This document shows, one piece after another, positions 11,315 through 19,111 of a stretch of DNA of 57,068 nucleotides. The DNA is from Scleroderma bovista (Eukaryota; Basidiomycota; Agaricomycetes; Boletales; Sclerodermataceae), in contig JAYMGJ010000076.1 in NCBI GenBank assembly GCA_037178675.1, positions 1-57,068 of the forward strand. Direction: 5' to 3'. Positions within the stretch are counted from its first letter, which is position 1; every line of letters starts with the position of its first letter. The position numbers and the translations under genes were made by a program. The notes beneath the pieces were generated by a model. That model was not told where the DNA came from. It saw nothing but the letters and a program-made list of their open reading frames with translations, and did not search any database.

Positions 11315-11349
11315 GCAGCTCCCGGCCCTCCGCACAACCGGTGAGCTGC
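11302..11349 (+). promoter_or_regulatory. -1 ribosomal frameshift signal between gag and pol (copy 1)
   Basis: The heptamer A AAA AAA (11302-11308) is in the gag frame with X XXY YYZ phasing, one codon before the gag stop (11312-11314). Six nt later a stem starts: GCAGCTC (11315-11321) pairs with GAGCTGC (11343-11349). Inside it CCGG (11322-11325) pairs with CCGG (11338-11341), leaving one bulged T and a 12-nt loop. The -1 frame is open from the slip through pol. Copy 2 keeps the heptamer and both stems and differs only in the loop. Confidence 0.85.
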
Positions 11350-14300
11350 GTTGACTCCGGAAGTGCACCCAAGGAGGCTCGCCTCAACGCGTCCGCTCTT
11401 TATGACCCTAATTCCCTTATGCCTCATGTTCTCCTTTTGTCTTACGATTTACCAGAACTTTGTGCACTTGTGGACTCCAGTTCCACGCACTGTTTTGTAG
11501 ATACCCAATATGCCCTCGGACACTCTCTCTCCACTTACTCCGTTCCCCCGATTGTACTCCGGCTCTTTGACGGTACATCGAATTTTGTAATTACTCAAGC
11601 CGTCGATCTATCAGTGAAATTCCCCGCATCCGGTGATGTCACCCCTATGACCTTCTACCTCACTCCGTTAGACTCTGAATGCTCGATTGTCCTTGGACAT
11701 AACTGGCTCACCCGCTACAATCCGTTGATTGATTGGGTACTGAGCAGTTTAACATTCCGGACTCCTGCAGAAAGTTTGCTAGCGCCCCCGTCGACTCCCT
11801 CTCCGGTTCTGTCCGGTAACCCTGTCTCCGGCCTCTCCAGCCAATCTGACCCCGGCCTCGCGCCATCTGTCGACACTCCGGTTTGCACCCCTCCGCACAT
11901 CTCCCTGATTAACGCAGCCGCATTCGTGCGTGCGTGCAAATTAGAGGGATCTACCAAATACCAACTTCAGCTGCGTCCTTCTGACACAGCAAAGGCTCGT
12001 TCTTCCTCCGCCTCTACTCCGCCGGACTTGGACGGCGTCCCTCCGGAATATCGCGATTATGCGGATGTGTTCAGCAAGGCGAAGGCCTCTGAACTCCCCC
12101 CGCATCGCGACTACGACTTGAAGATCGACCTTGAAGAAGGTACCTCCCCTCCTCTGGGAACCCTCTACTCACTGTCTCCGGTTGAGCTCTCCGCTCTCCG
12201 GACTTTCATCGACGAGAATCTTAATACAGGTTTCATCCGTCCTACCGCCTCCTCCCACGCTGCTCCAGTCCTCTTCGTAAAGAAGAAGGATGGCTCACTT
12301 CGCCTCTGCGTTGACTTCCGAGGCCTTAACAAAATTACCAAAAAGGATCGCTATCCACTCCCTCTTATCTCTGACCTTTTGGACTCTCCCAGCCGTGCCA
12401 AAATCTATTCCAAGATCGACCTCCGGCATGCCTACCACCTCGTCCGGATTGCTCCGGGCGATGAATGGAAGACCGCCTTCCGCACGCGCTATGGGTCTTA
12501 CGAGTGGTTAGTAATGCCCTTTGGCCTCACTAACGCCCCTGCAGCATTCCAGCGCTTTGTCAACACGATCTTTGCTGACATGCTGGATGTCTGCGTCGTC
12601 GTATACCTCGACGACATCCTCATCTACTCCGAGGATATGGAGTCCCACCAGCAGCACGTCCGGGAAGTTCTCCGCCGACTCCGGTTGCATGGCCTCTTCG
12701 CCAAACCGGAGAAATGTGAGTTCCACTCGGACTCGGTAGAGTACCTTGGCTATCGCCTCTCTCCGGACGGTTTGACTATGTCTCCGGACAAGATCCAAAC
12801 CATCTCCAACTGGCCTGAACCTCGAAAGGTAAAGGACATCCAGTCCTTCTTGGGCTTTGCCAATTTCTACCGCCGGTTCATATTCAACTACTCCGACATC
12901 GTGGTCCCTCTTACCCGGCTCACCCGGAAAGACGCTCCTTGGAACTTCTCCGACGACTGTCGACGCTCCTTCAACGCGCTGAAGCATGCCTTCACCACTG
13001 CGCCTATCCTCACCCACTTCATTCCGGATACCCCTATCATCGTGGAAACCGACGCCTCCGACTACGCCGTCGCTGGCACCTTGTCCATTACCTGCGCCGA
13101 CGGAGAGATCCGTCCGGTCGCGTACTACTCCCGGACCTTGACTGCTCCAGAGTTGAACTACGACACCCACGATAAGGAATTGCTTGCTATCTTCGAAGCA
13201 TTCCGGAACTGGCGCCATTACCTCGAAGGCTCCGCCTCCCCTATAGACGTCGTCACAGACCACAAAAACCTCGAGTACTTCTCCACCTCAAAAGTCCTCT
13301 CCCGCCGGCAAGCCCGGTGGTCTGAATTTTTATCTCAATTTAATCTTGTCATTCGTTTCCGTCCCGGGAAACTCGGTGCCAAGCCGGACGCTCTCACTAG
13401 ACGATGGGACGTCTACCCCAAAGAGGGGGATAGTGGCTACGCCCGGGTTAACCCCCAAAATCTTAGGCCGGTGTTCACTCACGAACAGCTCTCTAATTCT
13501 CTTCGCGCTACTTATCTAGAGTTTCCGGTCCTCCGTGCAGTCGCAATCATGGACGTGGAAACACTCCATAGCGACATCCTCTCTGCACTACCCTCTGATC
13601 CCATTGCCCAGGTCCACCTCGCAGATCCACCAGACTCTCGTTGGTCCACTGACGAGGCTGGATTCCTTCGACTAGACGGTCGTATATACGTACCGGACTT
13701 GGATGACCTCCGTCTCCGGGTACTCCGGTATCGACACAACCACCCACTCGCTGGTCACTTTGGGCAAAACCGGACTCTAGAGCTAATCCGGCGTGAATAT
13801 ACCTGGCCTGGTCTCAGGACCTTCGTCAAGGACTACGTCCGGTCCTGTACCTCCTGCGCAAGAGCTAAGACACCGCGCCATAGACCATACGGACTGCTGA
13901 AGCAGCTCCCAGTACCGGAGAAGCCCTGGAATTCCATATCCATGGACTTTATAGAGCAGCTCCCTGCCTCTACCGGATTCACAGCTATCCTGGTCGTAGT
14001 AGATAGGCTTTCTAAACAAGCTATTTTCATCCCTACTCACGACACCATCACTAGTCCGGAGCTCGCAAAGCTCTTCTTACTCCACATGTTCTCCAAGCAC
14101 GGTGTCCCCGCCCACGTCACCTCAGATCGCGGTACAGAGTTTGTCTCTCACTTCTTCCGGTCACTTGGAAAGGCCCTCGACATGCACCTCCACTTCACCT
14201 CCGGTTACCACCCGGAGGGCGATGGCCAGACTGAGCGCTCCAACCAGACTCTCGAACAGTACCTCCGGATCTACTGCAACTACCAGCAGGACAACTGGGC

Positions 14301-15024
14301 GGACCTACTCCCATTGGCGGAGTTCGCATACAACAATGCACCTAGTGCTACTACCGGAGTTTCACCCTTCTTTGCCAACAAAGGTTACCACCCTAACATC
14401 TCCGTTTACCCAGAACGAGATATGACCTCCGCACGGGCTCATGATTACGCAGTCGACCTCAAGTCGCTGCACCAATACCTTCGAGAAGAAATGGCCAACG
14501 CGCAACTTCGCTACCAAGGTCCGGCTGATGCCAAACGTACTCCGGCACCGGACTTCAAGGTTGGCGACCAAGTATATGTGAAAGCCAAATACTTCCGGTC
14601 TACTCGACCATCCAAAAAGCTATCAGAGAAGAACCTGGGGCCCTACACTATCATCGCGCAAGTAGGCTCCCTCTCTTTTACGCTCCGTCTTCCAGATTCC
14701 ATGCGCGCAGTTCACCCCGTCTTCCATGTCTCCCAACTCAAACCGGCCATACCTAATACCATACCAGACCGGCTGCAACCTCCTCCGCCACCGGTCGAAG
14801 TAGATGGTGAACCGGAGTTCGAGATCTCTGAGATCCTCGACTCCAAGGTTGACCGTCGACGCAGAATGTGCAAGTTGCTTTACTTGGTACGTTGGTCCGG
14901 TTACGAAGGAACTGACGAAGAAACGTCATGGCTACTCGCCACGGAACTAGGCAACGCTACGGAACTGTTAGAAGATTATCATGTCCGGTACCTGGACAAA
15001 CCCGGACCACTCGCGTCTATGTAG
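11341..15024 (+). CDS. pol: Pol polyprotein of chromovirus copy 1 (PR-RT-RH-IN-chromodomain)
   Basis: About 1,227 residues counted from 11341; there is no ATG here, and the frame is open from the upstream slippery site. The protease motif reads DSS at residues 45-47 where copy 2 has DSG, so this protease may be impaired. Reverse transcriptase has YLDD at about 422-425. RNase H has ETDASDY near 568. Integrase has an HHCC finger near 795-845, the catalytic Asp in MDFIEQLP, Asp in TSDRGTEF and Glu in GDGQTER, then a GPY/F module (LGPYTII). A C-terminal chromodomain (about 1159-1212; YLVRWSGY, EETSW) would direct integration towards marked chromatin. No internal stop. It is made as Gag-Pol by -1 frameshifting. 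Confidence 0.93.
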   Translation: MSCVDSGSAPKEARLNASALYDPNSLMPHVLLLSYDLPELCALVDSSSTHCFVDTQYALGHSLSTYSVPPIVLRLFDGTSNFVITQAVDLSVKFPASGDVTPMTFYLTPLDSECSIVLGHNWLTRYNPLIDWVLSSLTFRTPAESLLAPPSTPSPVLSGNPVSGLSSQSDPGLAPSVDTPVCTPPHISLINAAAFVRACKLEGSTKYQLQLRPSDTAKARSSSASTPPDLDGVPPEYRDYADVFSKAKASELPPHRDYDLKIDLEEGTSPPLGTLYSLSPVELSALRTFIDENLNTGFIRPTASSHAAPVLFVKKKDGSLRLCVDFRGLNKITKKDRYPLPLISDLLDSPSRAKIYSKIDLRHAYHLVRIAPGDEWKTAFRTRYGSYEWLVMPFGLTNAPAAFQRFVNTIFADMLDVCVVVYLDDILIYSEDMESHQQHVREVLRRLRLHGLFAKPEKCEFHSDSVEYLGYRLSPDGLTMSPDKIQTISNWPEPRKVKDIQSFLGFANFYRRFIFNYSDIVVPLTRLTRKDAPWNFSDDCRRSFNALKHAFTTAPILTHFIPDTPIIVETDASDYAVAGTLSITCADGEIRPVAYYSRTLTAPELNYDTHDKELLAIFEAFRNWRHYLEGSASPIDVVTDHKNLEYFSTSKVLSRRQARWSEFLSQFNLVIRFRPGKLGAKPDALTRRWDVYPKEGDSGYARVNPQNLRPVFTHEQLSNSLRATYLEFPVLRAVAIMDVETLHSDILSALPSDPIAQVHLADPPDSRWSTDEAGFLRLDGRIYVPDLDDLRLRVLRYRHNHPLAGHFGQNRTLELIRREYTWPGLRTFVKDYVRSCTSCARAKTPRHRPYGLLKQLPVPEKPWNSISMDFIEQLPASTGFTAILVVVDRLSKQAIFIPTHDTITSPELAKLFLLHMFSKHGVPAHVTSDRGTEFVSHFFRSLGKALDMHLHFTSGYHPEGDGQTERSNQTLEQYLRIYCNYQQDNWADLLPLAEFAYNNAPSATTGVSPFFANKGYHPNISVYPERDMTSARAHDYAVDLKSLHQYLREEMANAQLRYQGPADAKRTPAPDFKVGDQVYVKAKYFRSTRPSKKLSEKNLGPYTIIAQVGSLSFTLRLPDSMRAVHPVFHVSQLKPAIPNTIPDRLQPPPPPVEVDGEPEFEISEILDSKVDRRRRMCKLLYLVRWSGYEGTDEETSWLLATELGNATELLEDYHVRYLDKPGPLASM

Positions 15025-15189
15025 TAATACTCTCGCTCTCTGTTTCTTTTATCCGTCTCTCTTATCTGTTTCACTCTCTGTTTCACTTCATCTTGTAATA
15101 TCACTCACTAAACTCAGATCACTCTTCTTTATAAACAAAAAAAGTCAAACTAATTACACTTTCTATTTACAAAGTCCGGACCGGACCAC

Positions 15190-16259
15190 TTACTCCGGAA
15201 CAGCGCTGCCAGGGTTCTCCTGCTCCTCTTGGAGCCCCTGGACCTCCTGTTCGACCTCCTCCGGGTCGACCTCCGGCTCGCTGTCCTCCGACTCCTCGTC
15301 CTCATCCCAAGGCACCGTGAAGAAACGGCATTCCTCGAGGAATGTCTCGAGGCCGGCCGTCAACCTCTCATTTCCTTTGGCCACCGAGCGGGTGGCATCC
15401 GCGACCCGGCGCATCTGACCGGTCATCTCCTCCACCGCTCCGGTCAACTGGTCCAACCGGTCCAGGAATGGCCCAGGGTCAAACCCGGGCCATTTCCCAG
15501 ACGGTCCTGGTACTTCGACGATGTCGTCGTCGTCGTCGACCTTCGCAACCGTCTTCTTCTTTTTCCGCTTCTCCCCTCCTCGCGGCGACGTTGCGACCTC
15601 CTTCGCCTTGCCCTTCCCTTTGTCCTCTACCGGACCCGGACCTCCTACCTCCGGCCACTCGCACCGCTCCTTGAGCCCGGCGCACTTCATGCACGCGCGC
15701 TGCTTGGGCCTTTCCGGGTCTCGTTCGCACTTGGCCTTGTGCTTGGCACAACGAACGCACCTGCCAGGAAATTAATGAAAAATCGTAGAAGAAGATAAAA
15801 AACTGCTTACCGGGCTTCCTCACTCCGGTCACCACTCGGACCTGCCTCCGGCTCCTCCCTCATCCTCTTCTTCGACGCCCCCTGCGCCATTGCTCTCTGC
15901 CTCGCGGCGACCTCTGCAGCCCTTCGCTGCACCTCCGCCCTGTCTTTCTCCGCCTGCTCACGCGCCTGGCGCTCCGCCTCCTCTCTCGCCTTCCGCTCCG
16001 CCTCCGCCTTAGCGCGCTCCGCCTCCTCACGAGCCCTTGCCTCTGCCTCTTCACGCGCTCGTCGCTCCGCCTCTTCCCTGCGTTGTTTCTCCTCTCTCTT
16101 GACCTGCTTGCGTTGACGCCTCTCCTTCGTTTTGGCATCGAGGACGGCCGCCTCGTCTTCGCTACCGGACTGGAGCTCCGGTGTTGTCGCCTTGGTCCAG
16201 TCCTTGGACTCGTCCGCAGAAGGGGCAGTAGGGGTGGTGGATTTGGCAGTGGCAGACAT
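15190..16259 (-). CDS. Antisense spliced gene in chromovirus copy 1: coiled coil plus Zn2Cys6 cluster
   Basis: Two exons on the strand opposite gag-pol: 16259-15811 and 15760-15190, with a 50-nt GT-AG intron (15810-15761). The spliced frame is exactly 340 codons. The start is chosen because TATAAA lies about 50 nt upstream (16311-16316 on the minus strand) and the ATG is in the same place in copy 2. The protein (339 aa) has a Lys/Arg/Glu-rich coiled coil (about 50-130), a cluster with Cys 151, 154, 161, 173, 176 and 183 (CX2CX6CX11CX2CX6C, the GAL4-type spacing), a basic patch, a helical segment and an acidic tail. Such clusters bind DNA, often at CGG triplets, so a DNA-binding regulator is inferred. 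It is convergent with pol (165-bp gap). Role unproven. Confidence 0.8.
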
Positions 16260-16310
16260 GATAAAATCAGTAACAGGAAACTGGGGGTAAAAGCAAGAAC
16301 CGGTCTGATC

Positions 16311-16316
16311 TTTATA
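16311..16316 (-). promoter_or_regulatory. TATA box of the antisense gene (copy 1)
   Basis: TATAAA on the minus strand, 52 nt before the ATG at 16259. The same box, with the same surrounding bases, precedes the ATG in copy 2 (42548-42553). Confidence 0.65.
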
Positions 16317-16411
16317 GATCCAAAATTCGTACCCAGACAATCACTCCGGACTCCGCATTGTTCTAAGCGACCACACGACAGCCTCATTGGGGCCTCATGG
16401 GTTCGGCCCCT

Positions 16412-16424
16412 AAAAGGGGGATAC
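16412..16424 (+). other. Polypurine tract of chromovirus copy 1
   Basis: AAAAGGGGGATAC immediately before the 3' LTR, the usual place for plus-strand priming. The reverse complement is present at the matching place in copy 2 (42440-42452). Confidence 0.75.
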
Positions 16425-17047
16425 TGTTACGACCAGGTCCAACTCCGGACTCTTATCCGGCCACTCCGGTCGCATCGCAGCACTACAGCTCAACTCCGGA
16501 CCTCTGCGCGTTACTCCGGTCCCGGACGCGCACATACCCTTCCGCTAAGTGCGACCCTTTGCATTAATCCCTACCCAGTCGTTACTTCACTTCTCCGTCA
16601 ACCCTGTAGTACCGTGAGTTCTCCGTGCTCTGTTTATATCTTCTACCTTGTAGTATTTTCTCCGGACCTTACTTATTTTCATCGGACCTGACCTAGTCCC
16701 AACTCCGGTTATTCCTTGTCCGCCCATTGGGCTGTTTACTTGTCACCGTAAATACTCGACCCTAGTTCTCCGTAGTATAAGTACCCTGTACTCCGTCCTG
16801 TATACCTCAGTCTGAAATCAACCATAGTCTCTACTCCTGATCTTGCCCGTCTCCGTCTCTGTCTCCGTCTCCCCTTCTTGACCGGAACCTACGCAAGGGA
16901 TCAACGCTCGTTGTCCTTAGTCGTTGAATCCAAGCGGTCACCAACTCCGGCCGGACTAATCTCTCGTCCAGCCCTCTGCCCTCTTCCTTCGTCCGCGCTC
17001 GTCCGGACTTGACCGGACCCCCTACCGGAGTAGACCCGGACTTGACA
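16425..17047 (+). repeat. 3' LTR of chromovirus copy 1
   Basis: 623 bp, the same length as the 5' LTR. At all six sites noticed where they differ, this copy has C or G and the 5' LTR has T or A; five of the six are CpG. It holds 15 CCGG words by my count. Confidence 0.93.
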
Positions 17048-17510
17048 CTCAGACTCTGACTGGGCAGGCGATAGTGAAACAAGGTGTTCAACTAGCGGTT
17101 ATGCTATCTTTCTTGGCAATGACTTGGTTAGCTGGCGATCTCGCCGACAACCAACTGTGGCTTTGTCATCAACAGAAGCCGAGTACATGTCAATGTGCGA
17201 CTGCGCACAACAGATTCTATGGATCAAATCCCTCTTCCAAGAGTGTCATCTCTCCCTCCAACACTTCATGATGTTTGGAGATAACAAGGGCGCTATACAT
17301 ATTGCGCAAAATCCAGTTATGGAAGGACGGTCAAAGCACATCGATATAAAGTATTATTTCCTTTGTGAATGCATTGAGAAAAATATCTTCCTGCTTGACT
17401 ATGTTCCTACTGATCAGCAGAAAGCTGATATGATGACGAAGAATCTGACATGGCAGAAATTCCAAGACAATCGCTCGCGACTGAACCTTCTAGAGTTCAA
17501 GTCTTAGCGA
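17048..17510 (+). pseudogene. Copia 2 gag-pol, last part (RNase H C-terminus)
   Basis: Continues the copia 2 frame after chromovirus copy 1: DSDWAGD, then the RNase H motif STEAEYM, a conserved [13 protein letters not shown] segment and a typical copia end, with the stop at 17505-17507. Removing the chromovirus and one CTCAG joins Leu-Asp-Cys-Tyr directly to Ser-Asp-Ser-Asp-Trp. It is separated from its promoter and is not expressed as such. A purine-rich stretch (GCGAGGAGGAG) just before 17518 is the likely polypurine tract. Confidence 0.9.
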
Positions 17511-17517
17511 GGAGGAG

Positions 17518-17997
17518 TGTTGACAAGAAAGTATGATTATATCTTATCTTAATCTTATCTTGGAGATTTCCAGAGATCACAGTAACATGTGATTCGGAGT
17601 AGTGTCAACCGAATTACCGGTAGATCACATGACCGGCTCCACAAGATAGCCGGAACTATCACATGCAAGGCACGTGTATAACACATGCTGATGCAAGTTA
17701 CAGGCACGTTTCCAGATAACTACGGTTAAGGAAACTGCACCTACTACATATGGGAATATGGTGAAATAGGCAAGAATAATACTTATCTACGCACAGACCA
17801 TGTACCACAGGTATATATACCCTGTAGGATTCCCTGTAGTTCTTTAGTTCAATACAGTGCAACTGTTCTCTCATTACTCGCTACTTCAAACAAACAACTC
17901 AACTTCAAGAACCAGCTACTTGCTACTAAAGGTACGCTTGCGCTACCCCGTTGCTGTTGCCCCAGTTTTGTTGCTACACTTGGTAGTGAGTTCAACA
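17518..17997 (+). repeat. 3' LTR of copia 2
   Basis: Starts TGTTGACAAG right after the purine tract and is taken to end at TTCAACA (17997), which gives inverted TGTTGA/TCAACA ends and about 480 bp. TATATATA near 17812 is a plausible TATA box. The 3' boundary is inferred, because no second LTR is in the window. Confidence 0.6.
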
Positions 17998-18301
17998 GAT
18001 ATGACAGCTGCCTCTAGACCTTTTAATGATGTGGCTCACATGCATTCTAGCTCTTCAACACCACGTCTCATTCTTCCTTTGGGTATGTTTTGTCAGGGTG
18101 CAATATTATGTCCACAATGGTTCTATCTCTACATTTGTAGTCACCTAGTCTGGTAAAGCTGGGTTTGAATTTCAGGGCAGCATGGATTCCACGGTCAGGT
18201 GATGGGCAGCCAATCAGAAAACGGGTTGTTTTGTAACGAAGTAAATAATAGAATTGACCTGCAAAACTAATTAATAAATATATGCTGATAAGTTTCTACC
18301 A
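17998..18301. other. No confident gene; possible 5' exons of the RecQ-like gene
   Basis: AT-rich sequence between the copia 2 LTR and the first recognisable RecQ exon. A short open stretch from 18001 could be an upstream exon of the helicase gene, but I could not join it with confidence. Confidence 0.3.
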
Positions 18302-18881
18302 TTGATGCTCATCGCACACTGGATGGACGGGCCCACTGCCATTGAAACCCTTCGCAATGCTACTCCAGAAACACTCCAGCACCTTGCAGATCAGCTGACA
18401 GATCACCGATTCCTGTATGACTACATCCAGATGTTGAACACTGCAGATAAGACCAATGTGTTGCATGCTTGCCTCGTCGTCCATGCCATAACATCTGGCA
18501 AGATCATTCCATGCCCTTTCCAACTTCAGGCTTCGTTGGCACTGCTACATGGATTAGATACATTGATTACTGCAGGTACAGGAAGCAGCAAGACCCTCTG
18601 CCTTTTGATACCAATGTTTCTCCGACCTGGGTCGATTTCAATCATGGTGTTGCCACTTAAGCACCTCCAGTCTACACAGGTGCGGCTGCGATGACGTGTG
18701 AATGTTCATTCTATTATATTAGAATGCATTGCTGCAGGTACAGGAGTGTATGTGCTACAAGGTAACCACCATTGCCATCAATGAGGACACTCCAAATGAT
18801 CCTGCACTCTGCATCAGCAAAACAGCAATTTGCTCTACAGGCCTGTACAGAGTAAGGTTTACTGTACAATGGGGGACCTAC

Positions 18882-19111
18882 TAATGCAGGTATAAGCTCA
18901 GTGTACTGGTAAGTCACTATATTAGAGTAATACCTAATGCAGGTATAAGCTGCAGTAAGTTAGTAAGTATCAATGTAAGGGACAGTAAGTCCTACTCACC
19001 TCAGTGTACTGGTAAGTCACTGAGGTGGCACTACGTCAGAGAATGGAAAATGATACTACCATGATTATGTAATGTGTAGGTACCATATACGGAACACTTA
19101 TCTAGTCAACA
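18882..19111 (-). repeat. 3' LTR of copia 3
   Basis: 230 bp. It contains a hairpin of the form CTCAGTG...CACTGAG. The gag-pol stop codon lies inside this LTR, at 19098-19100. A handful of transitions separate it from the 5' LTR. Confidence 0.92.

Larger units (their letters stand above)
9156..17047 (+). mobile_element. Ty3/gypsy chromovirus (Tf1/sushi-like), copy 1
   Basis: A complete 7,892-bp element with two 623-bp LTRs (9156-9778, 16425-17047), TGTTAC...TTGACA ends and a 5-bp duplication CTCAG. Internal order: self-priming site, gag, -1 frameshift signal, pol with a C-terminal chromodomain, an antisense spliced Zn2Cys6 gene, a polypurine tract, then the 3' LTR. No stop codon breaks gag or pol. 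By eye the LTRs differ at about six sites (near 1%), so the insertion is young. A second copy lies in opposite orientation at 41798-49665. Confidence 0.95.
5327..17997 (+). mobile_element. Ty1/copia retrotransposon, element 2, interrupted by chromovirus copy 1
   Basis: A plus-strand copia element truncated at its 5' side by copia 1. Its internal region runs 5327-9155 and resumes at 17053 after chromovirus copy 1 (9156-17047) and its CTCAG duplication (9151-9155 and 17048-17052). The 3' LTR is about 17518-17997. Two in-frame TGA stops show it was already decaying. The 5' half and its LTR are not in the window. Confidence 0.87.

Noticed and set aside
12508..13263. 251-codon minus-strand open frame opposite pol (and its twin at 45590-46345)
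   Set aside because: It mirrors the highly conserved reverse transcriptase/RNase H coding strand; its conservation between copies is explained by pol.
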